Below, piece by piece: positions 15,336 to 23,467 of a stretch of 64,000 bases of DNA. Source of the stretch: DAHUXD01 sp963805495 (GTDB lineage Bacteria > Acidobacteriota > Thermoanaerobaculia > UBA5066 > Gp7-AA6); the NCBI GenBank assembly GCA_963805495.1, contig CAWDUQ010000001.1, positions 868,001 to 932,000 of the forward strand, in the 5' to 3' direction. The position numbers and the translations under genes were made by a program. The notes below the pieces were generated by a model that made no database searches, had not been told where the DNA came from, and saw only the letters and a program-made list of their open reading frames with translations. Within the stretch, counting starts at the first letter, position 1. Each line of letters opens with the position of its first letter.

Positions 15336-17149
15336 ATCGCCGGTTTCTCGTCGAACACGTTCTCCGGCCCTACAAGTGGCCGCTCCTCTTCGCGTTCGTC
15401 GCGATGCTGTTCGAGACGCTCGCCGGGCTGCTGCAGCCGTGGCCGCTCAAGGTCGTGCTCGACTCGGTCATCGGACACCATCCGCTTCCGCATTTCCTGT
15501 CCGGCCTGTACGACGTCCTCGGTCGGCACAAGGGCGGGACGGTCGCGATCGCGGCGATCGCGACCGTGGCGATCGCGCTTCTGAACTCGATCGCCTCCTA
15601 CGCCGACTCGTACCTGACGACGAGCGTCGGCCAGTACCTCGCGCACGACCTGCGCCGGAAGGTCTACCACCACCTCCAGCGCCTCTCGCTCTCCTACTAC
15701 GACCATCACAAGCTCGGAAACATCCTCTCGACCATCACCGACGACATCGACAACGTCCAGGCCTTTTTCTCCGCGTCGCTCCTCTCGATCGTGATCGACG
15801 CGACCACGATCGTCGGGATGTTCGGCGTGATGCTCTATCTCGACTGGAAGTTCACGCTGATCGCGATGGCGGTCACGCCCTTCCTGTTCCTGTTCGTCCA
15901 GCGCTTCACGCACCTCGTCAAGCAGTCGACCAGGCAGGTCCGGGCCAAGCAGAGCGAGATCGTCTCGACGGTCGAGGAGTCCCTCGGGGCGATCCGCGTG
16001 ATCCAGGCCTTCGCCCAGGGCGACATCGAGGAGGAGAAGCTCGCCCGACGCAGCCTCGAATCCGTCGACGCCGCGCTCTCGGCGCGGAGGATCAAGGCGC
16101 TGCTCGGCCCGGTCATGGACGTCGTGGCCGCCATCGGGACGGCCCTCGTTCTCTGGTACGGGGCGAGCCTCGTCATCGCCAACGAGATGACGGCCGGATC
16201 CCTCGTCGTCTTCCTGCTCTACCTCGGCAAGATGTTCAAGCCGATGCAGGACCTGGCGAAGATGACGAACTCGGCCTCCAAGGCGGCCGTCGGCATGGAC
16301 CGGATCCAGGAGATCCTGGAGAGCGACGCCCTGCTGGCCGAAGCCGCCGACGCGAAGCCGGCGCCCAGGCTCAACGGCAACATCGCCTTCGAGCACGTGG
16401 CGTTCGGCTACGAACCCGGCAAGCTCATCCTGCAGGACGTCCACTTCGACATTCCGGCCGGGAAGATGGGCGCGATCGTCGGCCCGACGGGCGAGGGCAA
16501 GTCGACGCTCATCAACCTCATTCCCCGCCTCTACGACCCGGCGAAGGGCACGGTCCGGATCGACGGCCAGGACCTGAGGGGCTTCCAGCTCAAATCGCTC
16601 CGCGACCAGATCAGCTACGTCCAGCAGGAGACGGTCCTCTTCGACGAGCCGATCTGGCAGAACATCGCCTACGGAAAGCCCGACGCGACCCGGGAGGAGA
16701 TCGTCGAGGCCGCCAGGCTCGCCAATGCCGATGAATTCATCCGGAAGCTGCCCAAGGGCTACGACACCGTCGTCGGCGAGCGGGGCGCGGCGCTCTCGGG
16801 GGGGCAGCGGCAGCGGATCGGCATCGCCCGGGCGATCATCCGCAACTCGCCGATCCTCATCCTCGACGAGGCCACCTCCGGCCTCGACGCCGAGTCGGAG
16901 TCGCTCATCGTCGAGGCCCTCGGCCGGCTGATGAAGGGAAAGACCTCGCTCGTCATCGCGCACCGGCTCGGAACGATCCGGCAGGCCGATCGGATCATGG
17001 TGCTGAAGGACGGCCGGATCGCCGAGCAGGGCACGCACGACGAGCTGCTCGCCCGCGGCGGGCATTACGCCCAGCTCTACACGCTTCAGTTCGGCGGCGG
17101 GGCGGCCCCTGCGAAGGTGGCTGCGGAAGGTAAGATTCCCGGCGCATGA
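15332..17149 (+). CDS. ABC transporter, fused permease and ATP-binding domains (exporter type)
   Basis: The protein has 605 residues. Residues 1-310 hold six membrane helices (ABC type-1 exporter fold), including LYDVLGRHKGG, SYYDHHKLGNILSTITDD and GAIRVIQAFAQG. The NBD follows: Walker A (GPTGEGKST), Q-loop (YVQQETVLF), signature (LSGGQRQRIGIARA), Walker B (ILILDEATSGLD) and H-loop (VIAHR). It should act as a dimer and export lipid, peptide or drug-like substrates, which the sequence does not identify. The start was placed at 15332 because further upstream the frame runs through the hairpin repeat. The stop overlaps the PLD gene (ATGA). Confidence 0.9.
   Translation: MNRRFLVEHVLRPYKWPLLFAFVAMLFETLAGLLQPWPLKVVLDSVIGHHPLPHFLSGLYDVLGRHKGGTVAIAAIATVAIALLNSIASYADSYLTTSVGQYLAHDLRRKVYHHLQRLSLSYYDHHKLGNILSTITDDIDNVQAFFSASLLSIVIDATTIVGMFGVMLYLDWKFTLIAMAVTPFLFLFVQRFTHLVKQSTRQVRAKQSEIVSTVEESLGAIRVIQAFAQGDIEEEKLARRSLESVDAALSARRIKALLGPVMDVVAAIGTALVLWYGASLVIANEMTAGSLVVFLLYLGKMFKPMQDLAKMTNSASKAAVGMDRIQEILESDALLAEAADAKPAPRLNGNIAFEHVAFGYEPGKLILQDVHFDIPAGKMGAIVGPTGEGKSTLINLIPRLYDPAKGTVRIDGQDLRGFQLKSLRDQISYVQQETVLFDEPIWQNIAYGKPDATREEIVEAARLANADEFIRKLPKGYDTVVGERGAALSGGQRQRIGIARAIIRNSPILILDEATSGLDAESESLIVEALGRLMKGKTSLVIAHRLGTIRQADRIMVLKDGRIAEQGTHDELLARGGHYAQLYTLQFGGGAAPAKVAAEGKIPGA
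17131..17136 (+). promoter_or_regulatory. -10-like hexamer (TAAGAT) inside the ABC 3' end
   Basis: TAAGAT ends 9 nt before the PLD-like gene ATG. The 15 bases from TAAGAT to the start codon are nearly the same as those upstream of the SDR at 11308. It could give the PLD gene its own leaderless transcript inside the operon. Confidence 0.35.
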
Positions 17150-18147
17150 GCCGCCCGGATACGCGCACGCTGGTCGTTCTTCCCGACGACGGGATCGCCC
17201 CGGTGCTGGAGGGGATCGCCGGCGCGAAGGACTCGATCCTCGTCAAGATGTTCCTCTTCTCCGAGCCCAAGCTCATCCGGGCCCTCATCGCGGCCCGAAA
17301 GCGCGGCGTCAAGGTACGGGTCATGCTCAACCCGGCCCGGCGGTCGGGGGAGTCCGAGAACTCGCCGGCCCGGGCGAAGCTGAAGGCCGGCGGCGTCGCG
17401 GTCAAGGACACGCACCCGGAGTTCGACGTCTCGCACGAGAAGTCGATGGTCGTCGACGGGACCACGGCCTTCGTCAAGTCGCACAACTGGGCGCCCAAGA
17501 ACTTCGGAGGCACCCGCGACTATGCCGTCATCACCCGCGACCCGGACGAGGTCGCCGAGGTCATGGAGGGGTTCGAGGCCGACTGGAGCCGCGGAGAGTT
17601 CGACTCGGAGGGGCGGCGGCTCATCTGGTGCCGCGGCAACGGCCGGGCCCGGATCGCGCGCTTCATCGACGGCGCGAAAAAGGAGCTGTGTCTCCAGAAC
17701 GAGCGCTACCAGGACCCGACGATCGTCGAGCGCCTCGTGGCGGCCCATGCGCGGGGGGTCAAGGTTCGCCTGATGTCCCTGCCGCCGCACGCCCTCAAGG
17801 ACAAGAAGCTTCTCGAAGGGGTCGCGGGGCTGCGGGTGATGCACGACATCGGGATCAAGATCCACAAGTTGAAGGGCTTGCACCTCCACGCCAAGATGCT
17901 GCTGGCCGACCGGCGGCGGGCGATCGTCGGCTCGATGAACATCGCGCCCGGCAGCTTCGACTCGCGGCGCGAGCTCGCGATCGAGATCGAGGACCGGAAG
18001 ATCGTTCGTCGCCTCCGGGAGACCTTCGAGACGGACTGGAAGAACTCGCACCCGATCGACCTCACCGACGACGGGATCCGGAAGGATCTCGCCAAGCACG
18101 GCATTCCCGAGGATCAACTCGCGCGCGTGTTCCGCCGGGAATCCTAG
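17146..18147 (+). CDS. Phospholipase D-like protein (two HKD motifs)
   Basis: A protein of 333 residues. The first HKD motif is H97-x-K99-x4-D104 (SHEKSMVVDG) and the second is H248-x-K250-x4-D255 (LHAKMLLADRR), followed by the usual GSMN segment. These form the two halves of a PLD-superfamily active site. No signal peptide or membrane helix is clear, so it is likely cytoplasmic or membrane-peripheral. Members act on phospholipid headgroups or nucleic-acid backbones, and this one is unassigned. Its ATG overlaps the ABC exporter stop, suggesting a shared function with it. Confidence 0.8.
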   Translation: MSRPDTRTLVVLPDDGIAPVLEGIAGAKDSILVKMFLFSEPKLIRALIAARKRGVKVRVMLNPARRSGESENSPARAKLKAGGVAVKDTHPEFDVSHEKSMVVDGTTAFVKSHNWAPKNFGGTRDYAVITRDPDEVAEVMEGFEADWSRGEFDSEGRRLIWCRGNGRARIARFIDGAKKELCLQNERYQDPTIVERLVAAHARGVKVRLMSLPPHALKDKKLLEGVAGLRVMHDIGIKIHKLKGLHLHAKMLLADRRRAIVGSMNIAPGSFDSRRELAIEIEDRKIVRRLRETFETDWKNSHPIDLTDDGIRKDLAKHGIPEDQLARVFRRES

Positions 18148-18184
18148 GGCGCCCTCCCTCCGCCGCACCCTTGCGGCTTGCGGG

Positions 18185-19021
18185 CTACGGCTTCTCCTCC
18201 CACTTCAGACGGCGGTAGTCGAACGCCTGGACCTCGCGGGCGTTGAACTTGACGATGTCGAAGTAGGGAGACAGGTCGAAGTCGCGCGGCACGCACAGCG
18301 TCGGATGGCGCACGCGCAGCAGTCCGCTCCAGGCGCGGCGGGTCGGCCGTCCCAGCAGCTGCTGCCTCAACCGCTCGCCGAGCGTCCTCGGCTTCTGCCG
18401 GACGGGAACCGGAAGGATGGGGAACCGGACCTTCCCGAACGCCTCGGCCAGGAGCGACGAGCAGATCGTCTCGGTCTCGACGCCGCTGCCGAAGTGGAGT
18501 GCGTCCTCGCGCAGGTCCGGGGGGATCATCTGGAAGGGGAAGAGGTAACGCGTCAGGTCCCAGAAGTTGCGTCGGTCGTACTTCCAGCCGATGCGCGAGA
18601 TCACGTGGTCGAGGACGACCGCGAGGTCCTCGGGTTTCAAGCCGACCGGCCGGCAGATCCGGACGTTCAGGTCGACGTACTTGACGAGGGGCGAGACGAC
18701 GACCCCCCGGTCGACGAGGGCCTCGACCAGCAGATGCTTGCCCTCGCGCCCGAAACGCCGCTGGATCTCGGCGCGGGTCGCCGCGTCGCGCCGGAAGAGC
18801 ACGTCGCCGATGTAGATCGCGCTGTGGGACCAGGACGACGTCGTGAGGTACTTGATCGCCTGGGAGACCCGCTGGTCGCCTTCGACGAGGAGGACGTCGC
18901 CCGGCCGGATCGTGGCCTTGAGCTTCTCCGGGTCGTTGTCGACGAAGTGGTGGTAGCGCTTACGGCGGCGCGTGAGGCGTCGGACGAACCAGTCCGACAG
19001 GGCTCGGCGCGGGGAGCGCAT
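18185..19021 (-). CDS. YiiX/YebB-like permuted NlpC/P60 cysteine hydrolase
   Basis: A protein of 278 residues with a basic N-terminus. The permuted order is clear: a His (H66) in SSWSHSAIYIG comes first, an acidic residue in LLVEALVDRGV follows, and the Cys (C187) comes late in TICSSLLAEAF. This is the YiiX/LRAT-like, permuted papain-fold arrangement, linked to amide, peptidoglycan or lipid hydrolysis. GDVLLVEGDQRVSQAIKYLT is a typical lead strand. It is the last gene of a minus-strand run ending here. The start lies 28 nt after the preceding stop. Confidence 0.75.
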   Translation of the reverse strand: MRSPRRALSDWFVRRLTRRRKRYHHFVDNDPEKLKATIRPGDVLLVEGDQRVSQAIKYLTTSSWSHSAIYIGDVLFRRDAATRAEIQRRFGREGKHLLVEALVDRGVVVSPLVKYVDLNVRICRPVGLKPEDLAVVLDHVISRIGWKYDRRNFWDLTRYLFPFQMIPPDLREDALHFGSGVETETICSSLLAEAFGKVRFPILPVPVRQKPRTLGERLRQQLLGRPTRRAWSGLLRVRHPTLCVPRDFDLSPYFDIVKFNAREVQAFDYRRLKWEEKP

Positions 19022-19049
19022 GGCCTGTTCCGCGCCCGTGCCTGGGCCG

Positions 19050-19454
19050 CTACTCGTCCGGAAGCTCGGGCTCTTCCTGCATCTCGCGCTTGGTCCCCGG
19101 CGCGAGAAGGTCCATCAGCAGGTCGGGAAGGCCCTCCGAAAACTGGCTCCGGGGCATGACCTGCGTCACGCCGGCGGCCTCCGCCTGGCCGGCCAGCTCC
19201 TTGTCGACGTGGGAGAGGAACCCGATGACGGGCAGGGCCGCGGCCTTCCCTCTCCGCAGCTCCCGGACCGCCGACAGGGCGTCGCCATTGGATGAGAGCT
19301 CGAGCAGGATGGCCCCGGTTTCGGGCGCGGCGCCGGCGCGCGCCAGCTCCTTCGGCCCCACGAAACGGAGGGGGACGTTGAGGTGGCGGGCGGTCGCCTC
19401 GATCTTCGACCGGAAGAAGAGGTCTTCGACGCAGGCGACGACGGACTTGCTCAT
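19050..19454 (-). CDS. Pseudo-receiver (response-regulator-like) protein
   Basis: This 134-residue protein has a CheY-like alternation of strands and helices. It has the paired acidic start (VACVEDLFFRSKI), the final switch segments (VIGFLSHVD, QVMPRSQF) and a C-terminal acidic tail. The position of the phosphoacceptor Asp in AILLELSSNGD is not occupied by Asp, so phosphorylation is doubtful. It may act as a binding partner. It sits next to a Ser/Thr sensor kinase operon. TAGAAT ends 10 nt before its start, so it may also have its own promoter. Confidence 0.65.
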   Translation of the reverse strand: MSKSVVACVEDLFFRSKIEATARHLNVPLRFVGPKELARAGAAPETGAILLELSSNGDALSAVRELRRGKAAALPVIGFLSHVDKELAGQAEAAGVTQVMPRSQFSEGLPDLLMDLLAPGTKREMQEEPELPDE

Positions 19455-19464
19455 GGGCTGGCCG

Positions 19465-19470
19465 ATTCTA
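19465..19470 (-). promoter_or_regulatory. -10-like hexamer (TAGAAT) before the pseudo-receiver gene
   Basis: Minus-strand TAGAAT ends 10 nt before the ATG at 19454, with no Shine-Dalgarno between. It lies in the 38-nt gap after the beta-barrel gene. Confidence 0.4.
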
Positions 19471-19492
19471 CTGCCGAACGCCTGCGAACCCT

Positions 19493-20557
19493 TCAGAACA
19501 TCTTCACGAGGTCGACGAGATAGCGGTTGATCCAGGAGCGCCGGTCGAGTCGGCGCTGGACGCTGAAGGCGCCCTGGAGGTAGACCCGCGGAAGAAAAGT
19601 CCAGGCCACCCCCACCCGGTGTCCCTCGTACCACGTGTGGTACCACCAGTCGTCGGTCGTGTAGGCCCCCATCGTCGCGTCGCGCTGGATGTACTGGTAC
19701 GTGTAGAAGCCCCGCCACTGGCCCGGCGTGCCGACCTGGCCGGCGACGACCGACCCCTCCCAGGCGAGCCGGCGCCCGTCGCGTGCGGCGAAGTTCTGGA
19801 AACCGTCGAGCGAGATCAGGATCGGGACCGGGCCGACCGGGAACCGAAGGCGCAGGAGCAGGTCGCCGACGTGGAACGCGGTCGCGAAGACCGGCTCCCC
19901 GGCGACGATCCGGACGGTGTTCTCCCGGATGTAGTCCGAAAAGAGCTCGTGCGGCTCGAAGCTCCAGTAGGCGAAGGAGGCTTCGAGCGAGAGGCGCGAG
20001 GGCTCTCCGGTGCGCCACTGGACCTGGCCCGCCGCGATGCGTGTCTGATCGCTGTAATGCTGGGGGCCATAGAACCCGGCGCCCGAGAGCGTCCACGCGC
20101 CGTCCGGGCTCGTCCAGGAAGCCGCCAGCCCCGGCGTCTGGATGTCGCGGTCCCAGAGCATCTCCGAGGCCGCGAGCGGCATCCCGAAGCGGCCGGCGCG
20201 GACCGTGAAGTCTCCCGGAGTCCACTGCACGTACCAGCGGTCGGCGGAGGCCCACCGCGATATGTAATTGTCCTGGTAGGGATACGCCTCGGCCTCGGTG
20301 CCGTAGTCGAAGATCCCGCGGACGCCGATCCGCAGGTTCTCGAAGGGCTCGAAGTCGATCTCCGGCCGCAGCTCGAAGCGGCCCCGGTCGATCGTCTCGT
20401 ACCCGGCCCAGTGGTCGACGCGGTCGTAGCGGGCGAGGAAGTCCCAGCGCAGCGAGAACCTGGGCTTCTCGGGAGGCTCCTCGAAGTACCGGGGCTCCTG
20501 GGCTCCCGCGGCCGTCGCGGCGAGGAGCCCGGCGGAAAGCAGCGCCGCGACCCTCAC
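19493..20557 (-). CDS. Outer-membrane beta-barrel (porin-like) protein
   Basis: The protein has 354 residues and a GTG start overlapping the kinase stop (GTGA). A signal peptide (MRVAALLSAGLLAATAAGAQ) is followed by many alternating hydrophobic strands with aromatic girdles, for example RFSLRWDFLARYDRV, RFELRPEIDFEPF, ADRWYVQWTPGDFTVRAGRF and GVAWTFLPRVYLQGAF. The C-terminus ends YLVDLVKMF, with the terminal aromatic Phe expected of a barrel protein. It resembles porins of the 'hypothetical barrel' type common in Acidobacteriota, and the substrate is unknown. The coupling with a membrane sensor kinase is unusual. Confidence 0.75.
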   Translation of the reverse strand: MRVAALLSAGLLAATAAGAQEPRYFEEPPEKPRFSLRWDFLARYDRVDHWAGYETIDRGRFELRPEIDFEPFENLRIGVRGIFDYGTEAEAYPYQDNYISRWASADRWYVQWTPGDFTVRAGRFGMPLAASEMLWDRDIQTPGLAASWTSPDGAWTLSGAGFYGPQHYSDQTRIAAGQVQWRTGEPSRLSLEASFAYWSFEPHELFSDYIRENTVRIVAGEPVFATAFHVGDLLLRLRFPVGPVPILISLDGFQNFAARDGRRLAWEGSVVAGQVGTPGQWRGFYTYQYIQRDATMGAYTTDDWWYHTWYEGHRVGVAWTFLPRVYLQGAFSVQRRLDRRSWINRYLVDLVKMF

Positions 20558-22686
20558 GCGGCCTGCGCGGTGACGCGCGTCAGCGCCTCGTAAAGCTCGT
20601 TGACGGTCTGGTAGCGGTCCTTCGGGTCCTTCTGCATGCACTTCAGGATGATCTGCGAAACGCGCGGGTCGATCCGCGGGTTGCGCGCCTGGGGCGACGG
20701 CGGATTCTCCTGGATGTGCTTCAGGACCACGGCGAGCGGGGTTTCGCCGTCGAAGGGAAGCGTGCCGGTGAAGACCTCGTACAGCACGACCCCGGTCGAG
20801 TAGATGTCGGAGCGGAAATCGAGGTTCTGTCCCCGCGCCTGCTCGGGAGACATGGTGTCAGGTGTCCCGACGACCGTGCCCTCGGCCGTCATGCCGCGCT
20901 CCTCCTTGAGCCGGGCGATGCCGAAGTCCATGATCTTCAGTCCCCCGGTCGCCTCGATGATGATGTTCTGCGGCTTGATGTCGCGGTGGATCACGCCGAC
21001 CTCGTGCGCCGCGGCGAGGCCCGCGCAGATCTGCTTGGCGATGCGCAGGCCCACCGGGGTCGGCAGGATGTCGCCGGCCTCGACGAGCTGCTTGAGGGTC
21101 AGCCCCTTGACGAACTCCATCGAAAGGTAGCGCAGGCCTCCCGACTCGCCGAGGTCGTGGGTGCGAAGGATGTTCGGGTGCGTGATGCGCCGGGCGAGCC
21201 GGATTTCCTGCTTGAACCGGTCGAGCAGCGTCGGGTCCGCCGAAAGGGCCTCGCTTCGGAGCGTCTTGATCGCGACGGCGTCGTCGAGGTCGCGATCGTG
21301 GGCGCGGTAGACGATCCCCATGCCCCCGCGGCCGAGAACGCCCTGGATCTCGTACCGGGCCGCGAAGAGCTGGCCCACCACGGGCTCGCCGCCGGGGCGC
21401 GTGGCGGGGGAGACGGCCGTCCGAGCCATGGTTTCGGCGTCGGACGCCATCGACATCGTCAGCGACGCGACGTACTGCTCCAGCGCCGCCTTCTCGCGCA
21501 GCTCCTCGAGCATCGCGCGGAAGGACCGCGCGAGGATGCCGATCTCGTCGTTCGACTCGACGGGCAGGTCCGGAGCGTCGAGATTGCCGACGCGGACCTG
21601 CTCGGTCGCGCGAACGAGGCGTCCGACGCCGCCCGTGATGCGCCGCGCGAGGAAAAAGGAGAGGACGAAGGCGGCGACGAGCGCGGCGAGTCCCGCGGCG
21701 ACGAGGATCGTCTGGATCTGGCGAAACGCCGCGAGCTCCTTTTCGCGGCTCCGCAGGGCGACGGCGGCGCCGACGAGCTGGTCCGCCGACGAGCGGATCG
21801 GCAGAACGTAGGCGAGGTACGTCTCGCCGGAAAGCTCGAGAACGAGCGGGCCGATCGTCCGCCCCTGCCGCAGAACGGCCTGGACGAGGTCGGGACGTCT
21901 CTCGATCGCCTGCACGGCGGACGACGTCATGGCGCCCATCGTGGAAGCCGCCAGGGCCGCCTTCGCCGGCTCGGAGGGCCTGGCGGTGTCCGCGAGGAAC
22001 ACGACCTGCGTGTTGAGCAGGCGCTCGAGGTTCCGGGCGACCTCGTCGTCGATCTGGAAGGCCGCGGCGATGACGCCCGTCAGGCGCGCGCCGCCCTCGA
22101 GGACCGGTGCCGCGACGACGTGGTAGAGCTTGCCGCCCGAGAGCCAGATGCCCTCGGTCTGCGCCCCCTGCAGCGCGCCGGCGATCGTCGGGACGGACGA
22201 GAGGTCGGCCGCGTAGGGAAGCGGCCGGTCCGTGCGCGCCAGGGCCACGCCATTGGGGTCCGTAGCGATCAGGAAGCTGGCGCGCACGCTCGACGCCTGC
22301 TCGCGCTTCAATGTGTCGAACACGGTGGCCGGATCGGGCCGCCCGGTCTCCGGGACGAGCGTCGACATCAACGAGATCGTGCCGGCGTTGTTGACGACGG
22401 CGGCGAGCGCCCGGTGGAGCTGGTCGTACCGGTTCTGTTGGAAGGATTCCCAGCCGGGTCCCGTCTCCTTGAGGTCTTCGGCGATCTTGGCGTCGGCCAC
22501 CGTGCGGGCCCGGAAGGCGGAGACGGCGACGGCCCCGCCCACCGCAACCAGGATGAGGAGGGCCATGGCGAGGAAGATCTTGAGCGTCAGCGAGACCTTC
22601 GGGGGCTCCGGCGGCGGGAGCCTGAGGCCCTTCGGCCGGACTTCCGCCGAGGTCGCCCCGCGGGCCGGCGTCTCAGTAGCGCTCAT
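20554..22686 (-). CDS. Membrane Ser/Thr protein kinase with sensor domain and HAMP
   Basis: A protein of 710 residues. A membrane helix (about 34-56) is followed by a periplasmic sensor region (60-320), a second helix (326-347), a HAMP domain (348-400), a linker and a C-terminal kinase (445-705). The kinase shows GRGGMGIVY, K474 (VAIK), HRDIKPQN with D569, DFGIAR (587-592) and MSPEQARG. Membrane kinases of this family usually have the kinase at the N-terminus. Here a chemoreceptor/histidine-kinase-like sensor drives a Hanks-type kinase. The start overlaps the cupredoxin gene, and the stop overlaps the barrel gene. Confidence 0.9.
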   Translation of the reverse strand: MSATETPARGATSAEVRPKGLRLPPPEPPKVSLTLKIFLAMALLILVAVGGAVAVSAFRARTVADAKIAEDLKETGPGWESFQQNRYDQLHRALAAVVNNAGTISLMSTLVPETGRPDPATVFDTLKREQASSVRASFLIATDPNGVALARTDRPLPYAADLSSVPTIAGALQGAQTEGIWLSGGKLYHVVAAPVLEGGARLTGVIAAAFQIDDEVARNLERLLNTQVVFLADTARPSEPAKAALAASTMGAMTSSAVQAIERRPDLVQAVLRQGRTIGPLVLELSGETYLAYVLPIRSSADQLVGAAVALRSREKELAAFRQIQTILVAAGLAALVAAFVLSFFLARRITGGVGRLVRATEQVRVGNLDAPDLPVESNDEIGILARSFRAMLEELREKAALEQYVASLTMSMASDAETMARTAVSPATRPGGEPVVGQLFAARYEIQGVLGRGGMGIVYRAHDRDLDDAVAIKTLRSEALSADPTLLDRFKQEIRLARRITHPNILRTHDLGESGGLRYLSMEFVKGLTLKQLVEAGDILPTPVGLRIAKQICAGLAAAHEVGVIHRDIKPQNIIIEATGGLKIMDFGIARLKEERGMTAEGTVVGTPDTMSPEQARGQNLDFRSDIYSTGVVLYEVFTGTLPFDGETPLAVVLKHIQENPPSPQARNPRIDPRVSQIILKCMQKDPKDRYQTVNELYEALTRVTAQAA

Positions 22687-23359
22687 CTTCCGAATCGGGC
22701 GGCGGCGGCTTGTAGTCCTTGCCGTACTTGTTCTTGTGGGCTTCGGGCCGGAACCCGGAGACGTCGATGCGGACGGTCGAGGGCGGCTCGCCCGCCTTCA
22801 CGGCGATCGGAACGCTGACCTCCCCGGCCGCCTGTTCGTTCCAGGCCTTGAGGGTGCGGGTTCCCTCGGGCACGCCGTCGAGCCGGAACGTCCCGTCCGC
22901 TCCGGTGACCGCGGCGAAGTCCGAGTCGACGACGAGGACGAAGCCGACCATCTGGGGATGGATGTTGCAGTAGATCCGGACGAGCCCGGTCTCTTCGAAA
23001 GTCCTGGGCCTGGTCGCGCCGCTCCGGTAGAGGCCGAGGTCGAACCGGTTGGCGCCGGAAACGGAGAACACGTTGTGGTAGATCGGGTCGGCGTTGGGAA
23101 ACTCGACCGTTCCGTTCTTCGAGACGACGATGACCCGGGGCTGGAAGCGCTTCGAAGCGCTCTTCATCTCGGCCGTCGAGGGGCGGGCCGCCGCCGCGGC
23201 CCCAGCGTGTGTTCCCTCGATCCAGACGACCGAGTTCGAAGCGTCCGCGAGCTCCTTTCCGTCCTTGACGAGGACGACGCGGCCCGCGACCGTCCCTGCT
23301 GGCGCCACCGACGCCGACAAGAAGAACGCCAGAAGTCCGGCGGCACCGCGATTTCCCAT
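22673..23359 (-). CDS. Exported cupredoxin-like protein with carboxypeptidase-regulatory-type domain
   Basis: A protein of 228 residues with a signal peptide (MGNRGAAGLLAFFLSASVAPAG). The type-1 copper ligands are in place: H95 (PIYHNVFS), C131, H134 and M137 (YCNIHPQM). FPNADP marks the cupredoxin strand. A beta-sandwich segment follows (TGADGTFRLDGVPEGTRTLKAWN), then a proline-rich, acidic tail. Similar two-part proteins lie near multihaem electron-transfer genes elsewhere. Here it is the first gene of an operon with a sensor kinase and a barrel protein. It overlaps the kinase start by 14 nt. It may sense or carry copper, or pass electrons, in the periplasm. Confidence 0.72.
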   Translation of the reverse strand: MGNRGAAGLLAFFLSASVAPAGTVAGRVVLVKDGKELADASNSVVWIEGTHAGAAAAARPSTAEMKSASKRFQPRVIVVSKNGTVEFPNADPIYHNVFSVSGANRFDLGLYRSGATRPRTFEETGLVRIYCNIHPQMVGFVLVVDSDFAAVTGADGTFRLDGVPEGTRTLKAWNEQAAGEVSVPIAVKAGEPPSTVRIDVSGFRPEAHKNKYGKDYKPPPPDSEDERY

Positions 23360-23373
23360 GATTTTCGAAAAAA

Positions 23374-23382
23374 ATCATAGCA
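23374..23382 (-). promoter_or_regulatory. Extended -10 promoter (TGCTATGAT) of the cupredoxin-kinase operon
   Basis: The minus-strand TGC-TATGAT fits the extended -10 consensus. It ends 14 nt before the ATG at 23359, giving a leader of about 7 nt. Confidence 0.5.
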
Positions 23383-23418
23383 TCCGCCGGCGCGCGTGGC
23401 CGCGCGGCGCCCTGCCCG

Positions 23419-23424
23419 TATAAT
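23419..23424 (+). promoter_or_regulatory. Consensus -10 (TATAAT) of the OPT transporter gene
   Basis: TATAAT lies 43 nt before the ATG at 23468. A GGAGG Shine-Dalgarno sits just before the start. No clear -35. It is divergent from the cupredoxin promoter and one of few conventional promoter-leader arrangements in the window. Confidence 0.5.
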
Positions 23425-23467
23425 CCGCCGCAGCCGACAATCGGGAATCGAAGAGAGCGGAGGTCGC

